In this document: positions 18,356 through 26,268 of the stretch, in pieces
Layout of the letters: the number at the start of each line of letters is the position of its first letter
Position numbering within the stretch: the stretch's first letter is position 1
Assembly (NCBI RefSeq): GCF_003426945.1
Contig: NZ_QURO01000004.1
Coordinates: forward strand, 1,471,001 to 1,535,000
Direction: 5' to 3'
Origin: Thermus sediminis
GTDB taxonomy: Bacteria; Deinococcota; Deinococci; Deinococcales; Thermaceae
Length of the DNA stretch: 64,000 nucleotides
Notes under the pieces: generated by a model
The model's database searches: none
What the model saw: only the letters and a program-made list of their open reading frames with translations
Told to the model about the DNA's origin: nothing
Position numbers and translations under genes: made by a program

Positions 18356-18389
18356 CCCCGCCGTGGCTTTTGCCACGGTGGGGGCCCCA
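18356..18389. repeat. Palindromic intergenic element, copy B (terminator between convergent carA and fhs)
   Basis: CCCCGCCGTGGC (18356-18367), loop TTTT, GCCACGGTGGGG (18372-18383): a 12-bp stem with one G-T pair, then GGGGGCCCCA (18380-18389). Same plan as the elements near 3251, 28206 and 46724. It fills almost the whole gap between the two convergent genes. Confidence 0.7.
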
Positions 18390-18390
18390 G

Positions 18391-20022
18391 TTAGTAATCC
18401 ATGCCCCGGATGTTTCCCTCCTCGTCCACGTCTATCCCCAGGGCCTGGGGGAGTTTGGGCAGGCCAGGGAGGGTTTCAATCCCCCCCATGTAGACCACCA
18501 CGAACCCCGCCCCCAGGCGGCACCGGAGGTCCGTGACCCGCACGGTGAAGCCCGTGGGGCGGCCCCGGAACCTGGGGTTGTCGGAGAGGGAGGTGGCCGC
18601 CTTGGCCACGACCACGGGCAGGGCCTCGCACCCCTCCTTCTTGGCGGCCTTGAGGGCCTTCCTGGCCTCCTCGCTCCACTCCACGCCTTGGGCGCCGTAG
18701 ACCCGCTTGGCGATGGTCTCCACCTTGGCCTCCAGGGGGGCCTCGAAGGGGTAGAGGGGGCGGTAGCTGTGGGGAAGCTCCAGGGCCTCCAGCACCCTCT
18801 CCGCCAGCTCCAGCCCCCCTTCACCTCCCTTGGCGTAGACCTCGCTTAAGGCGAAGGGTAACCCCCGCTCCTCGGCGAAGGCCCGCACCAGGGCGATCTC
18901 CTCTTTCGTGTCCGAGGGGAAACGGTTTAGGGCCAGGACGGGCTTGTAGCCAAAAAGCTCCACGTTCTCCACGTGCTTGGCCAGGTTGGCGAGGCCCCTC
19001 TCCACCGCCTTGGGGTCGGGCATCCCGTAGGCGTCCTGCCCCCCGTGGTAGCGGAGGGCCCTTAGGGTGGCCACCAGGACCACAGCCTCGGGGATGAGGC
19101 CCGTGGAGCGGGCCACCACGTTCATGAACTTCTCCAGGCCTAAATCGGTGGCGAAGCCCGCCTCCTGGACCACGTAGTCCCCAAGGCCTAGGGCGAAGCG
19201 GCTCGCCCGCACGGAGTTGGTGCCGTGGGCGATGTTGCCAAAGGGGCCCATGTGCACGAAGGCGGGGTTCCCCTCCGCCGTCTGCACCAGGTTGGGGAGG
19301 AAGGCCTGCCGGAGAAGGGCGGCCATGGCCCCCACCGCCCCCAGGTCCCCGGCGTAGACGGGCTTGCCCTCGTGGGTGAAGCCCACCCGGATCCTCCCCA
19401 GGCGGCGCTTCAGGTCGGGGAAGTCCTGGGCCAGGCTCATGAGGGCCATGACCTCGCTGGCCGCGGTGAGCTCAAACCCCCCCTCCCGAGGCACCCCGTG
19501 GGCCCTGCCCCCAAGGCCTAAGACGATGCGCCTTAAGGCCCGGTCGTTCACGTCCACGGCCCGCTTGAGCTCAATGCGCCTGGGGTCCAGGCCTAGCTCG
19601 TTCCCCTGGTGCAGGTGGTTGTCCAAAAGGGCGTTTAAGAGGTTCACGGCGCTGGTCACCGCGTGGAAGTCCCCGGTGAAGTGGAGGTTGATCTCGTGCC
19701 GGGGCTCGAGGCGGGCCCTCCCACCCCCCGTGCCCCCTCCCTTAACCCCGAAGACCGGGCCCAGGGAGGGCTCCCTTAGGGCCAAAGCCGCCCTTTTCCC
19801 CAGCCGCCAAAGGGCGTCCACCAGGCCGATGGCCGTGGTGGTCTTCCCCTCCCCCGCCGGGGTGGGGGTGAGGGCGGTGACCAGGATCAGCCTCCCCTTG
19901 GCCTTGGGGGGCTCGCCCTGGACCTTGGCCATATGGGGGCCGTAGGGGTAAAGCCGCTCCCGGCCTAGGCCCAGCTTTTCCGCCACCTCCTCTATGGGTA
20001 AAAGGGCTTCCCTGACGGTCAC
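18391..20022 (-). CDS. fhs: Formate-tetrahydrofolate ligase
   Basis: 543 residues, near the usual 550-560. It makes 10-formyltetrahydrofolate from formate, ATP and tetrahydrofolate in cytosolic one-carbon metabolism. Seen: the P-loop TPAGEGKTTT at about residues 53-62, EPSLGPVFGVKGGGTGGG, the folate region FTGDFHAVTSAVNLLNALLD, and the C-terminal GDIxxMPGLP-like end here as GGIETLPGLPKLPQ. The GTG start is six bases after TAGGCT, indicating a leaderless transcript. It converges on carA with a palindromic element between. The threonine-dehydratase-like gene lies 21 bases upstream on the same strand, but the promoter-like sequence between them suggests separate initiation too. Confidence 0.96.
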   Translation of the reverse strand: MTVREALLPIEEVAEKLGLGRERLYPYGPHMAKVQGEPPKAKGRLILVTALTPTPAGEGKTTTAIGLVDALWRLGKRAALALREPSLGPVFGVKGGGTGGGRARLEPRHEINLHFTGDFHAVTSAVNLLNALLDNHLHQGNELGLDPRRIELKRAVDVNDRALRRIVLGLGGRAHGVPREGGFELTAASEVMALMSLAQDFPDLKRRLGRIRVGFTHEGKPVYAGDLGAVGAMAALLRQAFLPNLVQTAEGNPAFVHMGPFGNIAHGTNSVRASRFALGLGDYVVQEAGFATDLGLEKFMNVVARSTGLIPEAVVLVATLRALRYHGGQDAYGMPDPKAVERGLANLAKHVENVELFGYKPVLALNRFPSDTKEEIALVRAFAEERGLPFALSEVYAKGGEGGLELAERVLEALELPHSYRPLYPFEAPLEAKVETIAKRVYGAQGVEWSEEARKALKAAKKEGCEALPVVVAKAATSLSDNPRFRGRPTGFTVRVTDLRCRLGAGFVVVYMGGIETLPGLPKLPQALGIDVDEEGNIRGMDY

Positions 20023-20043
20023 GCCCCAAGCCTACACCAGGGC

Positions 20044-20976
20044 CTAGGGAGAGAAGTCCCGGTTGCCCCCGGAGAGGAGGAGGGCGAGGGTGTAGGGAAG
20101 CCTCTCCCCGTGCTCCAGGACCGCCGCCAGGGGCAGGGCCCCGGTGGGCTCCACCACCTGCTTGGTGCGGGTGAAAAGGAGGCGCTCGGCCTCGAGGAGG
20201 GCCTCCTCGCTCACCGCGAGGACGCCGTCCACCCTTTCCCGCATGACCCGGAAAGGAAGTTCCCCCACGGCCAGGGTCCTAACCCCATCGGCCCGGGTCC
20301 TGGGGGCTTCTTCCAGCCGGACGATCCTCCCTTCCAGGAGGCTCCTCCTGGCGTCGTCCGCCCCCTTGGGCTCTACCCCCAGGACCAGGGTGGTGGGGGA
20401 GAGGGCCTTCACCGCCGTGGCGATGCCGGCGATGAGCCCCCCGCCCCCCACGGGCACCAGAACGGCCTCGGGGAAGACGCCCCTCTTGCCCGCCTGGGCC
20501 AGGAGCTCTAGCCCAGCCGTCCCCTGCCCGGCCATGACCAGGGGGTCGTCAAAGGGGTGGATGAGGGCGTAGCCCGTCTCCTCCTGGAGGGCCTTGGCCA
20601 CCTCCTCCCGGTTCCTGGCCGTGACCCCCTGGTCCACCACCTCGGCCCCGTAGGCCCGGGCTGCGGCCTTCTTGAAGGGGCTCGCCTCCTCCGGGACCAC
20701 GAGGAGGGCCTTCACCCCGAGGACCCGGGCGGCGTAGGCCACGCCTAGGGCGTGGTTGCCGCTGGAGACAGCCAGGAGGCCCTTGGGGTTTTCCAGGGCG
20801 AGGGCCTTGGAGAGGGCCCCCCGGGCCTTGAAGCTCCCCGTCTTTTGCAGGTGCTCGGCCTTGAGGAGGAGGCGCTTTCCCATAAGCTCGTCCAGGAGGC
20901 GGGAGGTGAGGAGGGGGGTGCGGTGAGTGTAGGGGGCGATGCGCCCAAGGGCGGCGTAGAGGCTTGCGAGCTCCAT
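20044..20976 (-). CDS. PLP-dependent threonine dehydratase / serine racemase-like enzyme
   Basis: 310 residues of the fold type II PLP family. Lys50 in TGSFKARGA forms the Schiff base; SSGNHALGVAYAA and the Gly-rich phosphate loop VPVGGGGLIAGIA follow. The length and absence of a C-terminal ACT domain mean a catabolic TdcB-type threonine ammonia-lyase or a serine racemase-like enzyme rather than the feedback-regulated biosynthetic IlvA. It would turn threonine to 2-oxobutyrate plus ammonia, or act on serine. Start chosen at the ATG beginning MELASLY, with CATGAT six bases upstream as a weak -10; longer reading would cross divergent secG. Confidence 0.85.
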   Translation of the reverse strand: MELASLYAALGRIAPYTHRTPLLTSRLLDELMGKRLLLKAEHLQKTGSFKARGALSKALALENPKGLLAVSSGNHALGVAYAARVLGVKALLVVPEEASPFKKAAARAYGAEVVDQGVTARNREEVAKALQEETGYALIHPFDDPLVMAGQGTAGLELLAQAGKRGVFPEAVLVPVGGGGLIAGIATAVKALSPTTLVLGVEPKGADDARRSLLEGRIVRLEEAPRTRADGVRTLAVGELPFRVMRERVDGVLAVSEEALLEAERLLFTRTKQVVEPTGALPLAAVLEHGERLPYTLALLLSGGNRDFSP

Positions 20977-21027
20977 GCCCCCATCATGCTGGACACCGGG
21001 GCCAACCGGCGCTAGAGTGGTAGGGGT

Positions 21028-21255
21028 ATGGACTTCCTCTACACCTTGGTCATCCTCTTCTACCTCGGCGTGGCGGGGCTTCTGGTCTACCTGGTCCTGG
21101 TGCAGGAACCCAGGCAAGGGGCCGGGGACCTCATGGGGGGGTTTGCCGACCTCTTCTCTGCCCGGGGCGTCACGGGGGGGCTTTACCGCCTTACCCTCCT
21201 CCTGGGGGTGGTCTTCGCCGCCCTGGCCCTCCTCATCGGCCTCTGGCCCCGTTGA
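21028..21255 (+). CDS. secG: Protein translocase subunit SecG
   Basis: 75 residues with two membrane helices (about 2-24 and 52-72) joined by a polar stretch containing VQEPRQGAGDLMGGFADLFSA, the SecG pattern of a conserved Gln-Glu and a Gly-rich loop. SecG is the auxiliary subunit of the SecYEG channel. The ATG is eight bases after TAGAGT (21014-21019), so the message is probably leaderless. Its TGA overlaps the -35 of the tRNA-Ala promoter. Confidence 0.9.
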   Translation: MDFLYTLVILFYLGVAGLLVYLVLVQEPRQGAGDLMGGFADLFSARGVTGGLYRLTLLLGVVFAALALLIGLWPR

Positions 21256-21280
21256 CAAGAGGGCCCTACCCCGGTACCAT
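21252..21280 (+). promoter_or_regulatory. Consensus promoter of tRNA-Ala
   Basis: TTGACA (21252-21257), 17-bp spacer, TACCAT (21275-21280); transcription should begin about five bases before the mature tRNA 5' end. The -35 overlaps the stop codon of secG. Confidence 0.85.
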
Positions 21281-21291
21281 AGGCGTTGCCT

Positions 21292-21367
21292 GGGGCCGTG
21301 GCGCAGTTGGGAGCGCGCCTCAATGGCATTGAGGAGGTCAGGGGTTCAAATCCCCTCGGCTCCACCA
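21292..21367 (+). tRNA. tRNA-Ala (anticodon GGC), CCA encoded
   Basis: 76 bases form a full cloverleaf: acceptor GGGGCCG pairs with CGGCTCC (one G-T pair), anticodon stem CCTCA/TGAGG with loop ATGGCAT giving anticodon GGC, and T-arm around GGTTCAAATCC. The ACCA end is encoded. Confidence 0.97.
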
Positions 21368-21370
21368 GGG

Positions 21371-21392
21371 AAGCCCCCCGCAAGGGGGGCTT
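21371..21392 (+). terminator. Terminator after tRNA-Ala
   Basis: AAGCCCCCC (21371-21379), loop GCAA, GGGGGGCTT (21384-21392), followed by TGGCTT: a 9-bp perfect stem right after the tRNA. Confidence 0.85.
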
Positions 21393-21396
21393 TGGC

Positions 21397-21425
21397 TTGC
21401 GGGAAGGCCCAAGCTTGGGTATAGT
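21397..21425 (+). promoter_or_regulatory. Promoter of the rplU operon
   Basis: TTGCGG (21397-21402), 17-bp spacer, TATAGT (21420-21425). A leader of about 33 bases with a small GGGCC-type hairpin precedes the rplU ATG. Confidence 0.7.
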
Positions 21426-21464
21426 GGAAGACCGGTAGGCCCATAGGGCCCAAAAGGGGCGGCC

Positions 21465-21770
21465 ATGTTCGCGATCGTCAAGACAGGCGGAAAGCAGTAC
21501 CGGGTGGAACCCGGCCTCAGGCTCCGGGTGGAGAAGCTGGACCTGGAGCCTGGGAGCCAGGTGGAGCTTCCCGTCCTCCTCCTCGGCGGGGAGAGGACGG
21601 TGATGGGGGCCCCGTTGGTGGAGGGGGCCAAGGTGGTGGCCGAGGTTCTGGGCCACGGCAGGGGCAAGAAGATCACCATCTCCAAGTTCAAGGCCAAGGT
21701 GCAGTACCGCAGGAAGCGGGGGCACCGCCAGCCCTACACGGAGATCCTCATCAAGGAGATCCAGGGGTGA
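21465..21770 (+). CDS. rplU: 50S ribosomal protein L21
   Basis: 101 residues, standard bL21 length, beginning [15 protein letters not shown], the family signature, and ending with the basic region [21 protein letters not shown] that contacts 23S rRNA. First gene of the conserved rplU-rpmA-obg order, with its own promoter downstream of the tRNA-Ala terminator. rpmA begins three bases after the stop. Start is unambiguous; GGGGCGG upstream is a modest ribosome site. Confidence 0.98.
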   Translation: MFAIVKTGGKQYRVEPGLRLRVEKLDLEPGSQVELPVLLLGGERTVMGAPLVEGAKVVAEVLGHGRGKKITISKFKAKVQYRRKRGHRQPYTEILIKEIQG

Positions 21771-21773
21771 GCC

Positions 21774-22031
21774 ATGGCGCACAAGAAGGGACTCGGTTCC
21801 ACGAAGAACGGCCGCGACTCCCAGGCCAAGCGCCTAGGGGTGAAGCGCTACGGCGGCCAGATGGTGAAGGCGGGCCACATCCTGGTGCGGCAACGGGGCA
21901 CCCGGTTCAAGCCGGGGAAGAACGTGGGCATGGGCCGGGACTTCACCCTCTTCGCCCTGGTGGACGGGGTGGTGGAGTTCCAGGACAAGGGGCGGCTAGG
22001 CCGCTTTGTGAGCGTCCGCCCGCTGGGCTAA
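21774..22031 (+). CDS. rpmA: 50S ribosomal protein L27
   Basis: 85 residues starting [17 protein letters not shown], the flexible N-terminal tail that reaches the peptidyl transferase centre; no cleavable N-terminal extension of the Firmicutes type is present. Followed by the beta-barrel part with [18 protein letters not shown]. Lies between rplU and obg as in many bacteria, with three- and seven-base gaps. Confidence 0.98.
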   Translation: MAHKKGLGSTKNGRDSQAKRLGVKRYGGQMVKAGHILVRQRGTRFKPGKNVGMGRDFTLFALVDGVVEFQDKGRLGRFVSVRPLG

Positions 22032-22038
22032 AGACCCC

Positions 22039-23292
22039 TTGACCTTCCAGGACGTTCTCCACATCACCGTCGCCGCCGGTAAGGGTGGCGACGGCGCCGT
22101 CTCCTTCCGCCGCGAGAAGTTCGTCCCCAAGGGGGGGCCGGACGGGGGGGATGGGGGGCGGGGGGGAAACGTCTACCTGCGGGCCAAGGGGAGCGTGGAC
22201 TCCCTCTCCGAGCTCTCCAAGCGCACCTACAAGGCCGAGGACGGGGAGCACGGCAAGGGAAGCGGCCGGCACGGCCGGGCGGGGCGGGACCTCTTCATTG
22301 AGGTTCCCCGGGGCACCCGGGTCTACGACGCCGACACGGGGGAGCTTCTGGCGGACCTCACCGAGGAGGGGGAGACCGTCTTGGTGGCCCCGGGCGGAGA
22401 GGGGGGGCGGGGGAACGCCCACTTCGCAACCCCTACCCGCCAGGCCCCCCGCTTCGCCGAGGCCGGGGAGGAGGGGGAGAGGAGGAGGCTCCGCCTCGAG
22501 CTCATGCTCATCGCTGACGTGGGCCTCGTGGGCTACCCCAACGCGGGGAAGTCCAGCCTCCTCCGGGCCGCCACCCGGGCCCAGCCCAAGGTGGCCCCCT
22601 ACCCCTTCACCACCCTGAGCCCCCACCTGGGGGTGGCGGAGGTTTCGGAGGGGAGGCGCTTCACCCTGGCGGACATCCCGGGGATCATCGAGGGGGCGAG
22701 CCAAGGGAAGGGCCTGGGCCTGGAGTTCCTGCGCCACATCGCCCGCACCCGGGTCCTCCTCTATGTTCTGGACGCAAAGGAAGCCCCTCTGGAGGCCTTT
22801 CGTACCCTGCGGAAAGAGGTGGGAGCTTACGATCCTGGCCTCCTCCGGCGGCCGAGCCTCGTGGCCCTCAACAAGGTGGACCTCCTCACCCTGGAGGAGG
22901 TGGCCGCCAGGGTGGCGGAGCTTTCCCCGGAAGGGCTTCCCGTCCTCCCGGTGAGCGCCCTCACCGGGGAGGGGGTGCCGGAGCTCCTCGAGGCCCTTCA
23001 CGCCCTGGTCCAGGCCGCGCCCGCCCCGGAGCTTCCCAAGCCCACCCCCCGCCAGGAGGTCCAGGCGGGGGTGGAGGTGGTGCCCCTCGAGGAGGGGGTG
23101 TACGAGGTTCGGGCCCCGGAAGTGGAGCGCTACCTTAGGCGCCTCAAGGGGGACCTCGCCGAGGCCGCGGGCTACCTGCAGGAGGTCTTCCGGCGCCACG
23201 GAGTGGAGGCCGCCCTTAGGGCCAAGGGGGTGCGGGCCGGGGACGTGGTGCGCATGGGCGGCCTGGAGTTTGAGTACATCCCGGAGGTGTAG
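22039..23292 (+). CDS. obg: GTPase Obg/CgtA
   Basis: 417 residues. Obg is an essential GTPase linked to 50S assembly and the stringent response. Domains: glycine-rich Obg fold (1-158, with [19 protein letters not shown]), G domain (about 159-330: G1 [10 protein letters not shown]3 DIPGI, G4 NKVD) and a C-terminal OCT domain (about 340-417, [20 protein letters not shown]), which not all Obg proteins have but Thermus Obg does as I recall. The frame begins at TTG (22039), giving [11 protein letters not shown]; no ATG or GTG is better placed. Confidence 0.96.
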   Translation: MTFQDVLHITVAAGKGGDGAVSFRREKFVPKGGPDGGDGGRGGNVYLRAKGSVDSLSELSKRTYKAEDGEHGKGSGRHGRAGRDLFIEVPRGTRVYDADTGELLADLTEEGETVLVAPGGEGGRGNAHFATPTRQAPRFAEAGEEGERRRLRLELMLIADVGLVGYPNAGKSSLLRAATRAQPKVAPYPFTTLSPHLGVAEVSEGRRFTLADIPGIIEGASQGKGLGLEFLRHIARTRVLLYVLDAKEAPLEAFRTLRKEVGAYDPGLLRRPSLVALNKVDLLTLEEVAARVAELSPEGLPVLPVSALTGEGVPELLEALHALVQAAPAPELPKPTPRQEVQAGVEVVPLEEGVYEVRAPEVERYLRRLKGDLAEAAGYLQEVFRRHGVEAALRAKGVRAGDVVRMGGLEFEYIPEV

Positions 23293-23853
23293 GTGCGTCT
23301 GGGCCTTTTCGGCGGCAGCTTTGACCCCATCCACCTGGGCCACCTCATCGCCGCGGAGGAGGCGGCGGATGCCTTGGGCCTAGACCGGGTCCTCTTCGTG
23401 GTGGCCGCCCGCCCGCCCCACAAGACCCCCGTGGCCCCTCCCGAGGCCCGCTACGAGATGGTCCTCCTGGCCACCGCCGAGGAAGGGCGGTTTTTCGCCT
23501 CCAGGCTGGAGCTGGACCGCCCCGGGGCCAGTTACACCGTGGACACCCTCCTGGAGGCCCGCAGGCTCTTCCCCGAGGCCGAGCTCTTCTTCATCACCGG
23601 GGCCGACGCCTATCGGGATGTCCTCGCCTGGAAGGAGGGGCACCGCCTTGTGGAACTCGCCACCCTGGTGGCCGTGGCCCGGCCCGGCTATTCCCTGGAG
23701 GGTGTGCCGGTGCCGGTGGTGCCCCTTCCGGTGCCCGAGGTGGGCATCTCCAGCACCGAGATCAGGAGGAGGATCGCCCAGGGGAGGAGCGTGCGCTTTT
23801 GGGTGCCGCGGCCCGTGGAGGTATACCTTGAAAAGCACGGTCTCTACCGCTAG
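23293..23853 (+). CDS. nadD: Nicotinate-nucleotide adenylyltransferase
   Basis: 186 residues, GTG start directly after the obg stop, ribosome site GGAGG inside the end of obg. NadD makes deamido-NAD from nicotinate mononucleotide and ATP. The nucleotidyltransferase motif is GGSFDPIHLGH (residues 7-17), and ISSTEIRRRI near residue 160 is the second motif. It overlaps yqeK by 26 bases, and the nadD-yqeK-LCP-rsfS order is common in bacteria. Confidence 0.95.
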   Translation: MRLGLFGGSFDPIHLGHLIAAEEAADALGLDRVLFVVAARPPHKTPVAPPEARYEMVLLATAEEGRFFASRLELDRPGASYTVDTLLEARRLFPEAELFFITGADAYRDVLAWKEGHRLVELATLVAVARPGYSLEGVPVPVVPLPVPEVGISSTEIRRRIAQGRSVRFWVPRPVEVYLEKHGLYR

Positions 23854-24385
23854 CCTGGCCGAGAAAGTGAAGGCCTTGGTCAAGCCCGAGCGCTTCGCCC
23901 ACATCCTGCGGGTGGCCCACCTGGCCCGGGAGATCGCCGAGAGGAACGGCCTGGACGGGGAGAAGGCCTACCTAGCCGGCCTCCTCCACGATGCCGCCCG
24001 GGATCTGCCCGAGGGGGCGCTTCTGGCCCTGGCCCCCCCGGAGAACGAGGTGGAAAGGGCCCACCCTCTCTCCCTCCACGGTCGGGCGGCCCGTCGCCTA
24101 GCGGAGAGCTGGGGGGTGGAGGACGGGGAGGTCTTGGAGGCCATAGAGGGCCACGTCTACGGGGTGGACCCCGGGAACGCCTTGGGGATGGCCCTCTACA
24201 TTGCCGACATCTCCGAGCCCGGACGGGGGGTCAATGGGGAGATCCGGGACCTGGCCCTTTCGGGGAGGCTAGGGGAGGCCTACCGCCTGGCGGTGGTCAA
24301 CAAGGTGAACCATCTCCGGCGGAAGGGTATCCCCATCCATCCTCGGACCCTAGAGGTGTACCATGGCCTCGGGAATGCGTCCTAG
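23828..24385 (+). CDS. yqeK: YqeK-type HD-domain hydrolase
   Basis: 185 residues of the HD fold. YqeK proteins hydrolyse diadenosine tetraphosphate symmetrically. Metal ligands visible: His in ERFAHILRVAHLA, the HD pair in GLLHDAARD, and HPLSLHG further on. I chose TTG at 23828 because GGAGG (23817-23821) ends six bases upstream and typical proteins begin with a short tail before the ALVKPERFAHIL helix; GTG at 23868 is possible but would cut the first helix. It overlaps nadD and the following LCP gene, so translation is coupled. Confidence 0.85.
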   Translation: MKSTVSTASLAEKVKALVKPERFAHILRVAHLAREIAERNGLDGEKAYLAGLLHDAARDLPEGALLALAPPENEVERAHPLSLHGRAARRLAESWGVEDGEVLEAIEGHVYGVDPGNALGMALYIADISEPGRGVNGEIRDLALSGRLGEAYRLAVVNKVNHLRRKGIPIHPRTLEVYHGLGNAS

Positions 24386-25472
24386 GCCTTCCCTCCTCCT
24401 CTTGAGCCTGGTCCTCTTCGCCTTGGGTGCGGTCCTTTCCCTTCCCCGAAGCCAGGCGGAGGAGGCGATCCGCCCCAAGCGGATGGGGGTTCTGCCCCAG
24501 ATGGGGGTGGTGGTGGCGGGCCGGGACATCGAGTACTGCGGCCACCACACCCCTTGCGGCCCGGGAAGCCGTACGGACACCATCTTCTACCTGCGCCTCA
24601 TAGGGAGCGAGGTCAGGGGGGTGGCCATCCCCCGGGACCTCTTCAGCCCCGTGGCCCGGGGTAGGATCAACGCCGCCTACGCCCGGGGCGGGGCGGAGCT
24701 TCTGAAGCGGGCGGTGGAGGAGGCCACGGGCCTGGTGGCGGAAAGGCACCTCGTCCTCACCCTGGAGAGCGTGGCCCGGGTGGTGGACGCCCTGGGGGGC
24801 GTGGAGGTGGTCCTGGAGAGGCCCATGCGTTACACGGACCGGGCCGCCCGGCTCTTCATCGACTTCCCCGCAGGCCGCCTCCACCTCACGGGGGAGGAGG
24901 CGGTCAAGTACATGCGCTTCCGCCACGACGCCCTAGGGGACTACGCCCGCCTGGACCGGATCAAGGGGGTGATGGGCCAGGCCCTGAGGAGGGCGCAGAA
25001 CCCCGCCACCTGGCCCGCTCTGGTCCTGGCTTTGGGGGAGGCCTGGCGGGAGCTGGACACGGACCTGACCCTGGAGGAACTCCTCCCCTACCTGCCCTCG
25101 GTGCGAAGCCTGAGGCTTTCCCTCGCCACCCTGCCTACCCGGGAGGGACCGAGCGGTTTCCTCTACGTAGACCAAGCGGCCATGGCGGCCTTCCTGGAGG
25201 GATTTTTCGGGGCCGTCCCCCCTTCCTCCCCCCCCCGGGTGGCCGTGCGCCTCAGGGGGGTTCCGGAGCTTTTGGCCTGGGCCCAGACCTTCTTGGCCCA
25301 CGAGGGGATCCTGGCCGAGCTAGAGGTGGCGGAGGTGGCGCAAAGCGGGGTGTACACCAAGGACCCCGAGGCCGGGGCCTACTTCGCCGACCTCTTTCAC
25401 CTGCCCCTCCTTTTCCCCCACCGGCCCGTGGCGGGGGTGGTGGTGGAGTTGGGCCAAGACCTGCTACAATAA
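24363..25472 (+). CDS. LytR-CpsA-Psr (LCP) family cell-wall polymer ligase with LytR C-terminal domain
   Basis: 369 residues with an N-terminal membrane anchor (about 8-27). LCP proteins attach lipid-linked polymers to peptidoglycan. The LCP domain (about 40-225) shows SRTDTIFYLRL, AIPRDLF, RINAAYARGGAE and LTGEEAVKYMRFRHD..GDYARLDR, with the conserved Arg and Asp residues that bind the pyrophosphate. Residues about 285-360 match the small LytR_C domain (VRLRGVPELLAWAQ). Two Cys near residue 59-65 in YCGHHTPCG are unusual and could form a disulfide. Overlaps yqeK by 23 bases. Secondary cell-wall polymers bind the S-layer in Thermus, a plausible process. Confidence 0.85.
   Translation: MASGMRPRPSLLLLSLVLFALGAVLSLPRSQAEEAIRPKRMGVLPQMGVVVAGRDIEYCGHHTPCGPGSRTDTIFYLRLIGSEVRGVAIPRDLFSPVARGRINAAYARGGAELLKRAVEEATGLVAERHLVLTLESVARVVDALGGVEVVLERPMRYTDRAARLFIDFPAGRLHLTGEEAVKYMRFRHDALGDYARLDRIKGVMGQALRRAQNPATWPALVLALGEAWRELDTDLTLEELLPYLPSVRSLRLSLATLPTREGPSGFLYVDQAAMAAFLEGFFGAVPPSSPPRVAVRLRGVPELLAWAQTFLAHEGILAELEVAEVAQSGVYTKDPEAGAYFADLFHLPLLFPHRPVAGVVVELGQDLLQ
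25465..25470 (+). promoter_or_regulatory. -10 element for rsfS inside the end of the LCP gene
   Basis: TACAAT lies nine bases before the rsfS ATG and within the last codons of the LCP gene, allowing a separate leaderless rsfS transcript besides the operon message. Confidence 0.5.
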
Positions 25473-25479
25473 GCCTTGG

Positions 25480-25821
25480 ATGGTGAAGACCAAGGAGGCG
25501 TTGGATCTGGTCGGGCGCATCAAGGATCTCCTTTGGGAAAAGAAGGCGGAAGGCGTGGTGGCCCTGGACCTGCGCAGGGTATCGGAGAGCCTGGACTACT
25601 TCGTCCTGGCCAGCGCCGCCAGCACCCCCCACCTGGAGGCCCTGGAGCGCCACCTGGAGGAGAAGCTCAAGGAGGAGGGCCTCCGCCCCCGCCCCACGGA
25701 GGGGCAGAGCCCCCGCTGGGTGGTCCTGGACTACGGGGAGGTGGTGGTCCACCTCATGACCGAGGAGGCCCGGGACTACTACGACCTCGAGGGCTTCTGG
25801 GCCGACGCCGATAGGATCTAG
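25480..25821 (+). CDS. rsfS: Ribosomal silencing factor RsfS
   Basis: 113 residues, the full RsfS/DUF143 domain. RsfS binds L14 and keeps 30S and 50S subunits apart in starvation. Motifs: ALDLRRVSESLDYFVLASA and the C-terminal WVVLDYGEVVVHLMTEEARDYYDLEGFW, which are the family landmarks. Seven bases after the LCP stop. Between its stop and the next gene (25822-25965) there is only non-coding sequence with a weak GGAGC/GGCTCC hairpin. Confidence 0.93.
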   Translation: MVKTKEALDLVGRIKDLLWEKKAEGVVALDLRRVSESLDYFVLASAASTPHLEALERHLEEKLKEEGLRPRPTEGQSPRWVVLDYGEVVVHLMTEEARDYYDLEGFWADADRI

Positions 25822-25965
25822 AGGAGCTCGCAAAGGGCTCCCAGGTGGGGATTCAAGCAGGGGAGGGGTGTGGGGCCGCTCCACGCCGCTTGCGTCCAAG
25901 CCCCTTCTTCCCGAAAACCGTGCTCCTAAGCGGAGGGGGCGCAGGGTTTTCCCCGGTTCGGCCGT

Positions 25966-26247
25966 TTATTTTATGCGCGGCGGGGCCAAAGGCCCCATGA
26001 TGAAGCGCTGGAAGATCAGGTAGAAGCCCAGGTAGACCAGAAGCTGGAACCAGAAGCTCTCGGCGAAGGGTACCTGCAGGGCGGTCGCGAGCAGGATGAG
26101 GCTCAACGCCGCCATCATGACCAAGGCGGTCCGCAGGAAGATCCCGGGGAAGTACTTTAGGGCCTCGCGAAAGGTCTTGGGGCGCCTTTCCTGCCACTCC
26201 CTAAGGGCCTTTTTCTTAAGCTTGTCCTCGCGCCTCTTCTTGCCCAC
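25966..26247 (-). CDS. Small membrane protein of unknown function
   Basis: 93 residues: a highly basic N-terminus (GKKRREDKLKKKALREWQERRPK) followed by two hydrophobic helices (about residues 36-56 and 62-82) and a short tail. I recognise no family; the positive-inside rule puts the N-terminus in the cytoplasm. The GTG at 26247 is six bases after the minus-strand TATACT, so translation starts at the 5' end of the message. It diverges from panC and shares a palindromic -10 with it. Confidence 0.7.
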   Translation of the reverse strand: MGKKRREDKLKKKALREWQERRPKTFREALKYFPGIFLRTALVMMAALSLILLATALQVPFAESFWFQLLVYLGFYLIFQRFIMGPLAPPRIK

Positions 26248-26253
26248 GGGAAA

Positions 26254-26261
26254 AGTATACT
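26254..26261. promoter_or_regulatory. Palindromic bidirectional -10 element AGTATACT
   Basis: AGTATACT reads the same on both strands and offers TATACT in each direction: 26256-26261 for panC (start codon 7 bases on) and 26259-26254 for the small membrane protein (start codon 6 bases on). No convincing -35 is seen on either side. Confidence 0.65.
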
Positions 26262-26268
26262 GAGGCCC

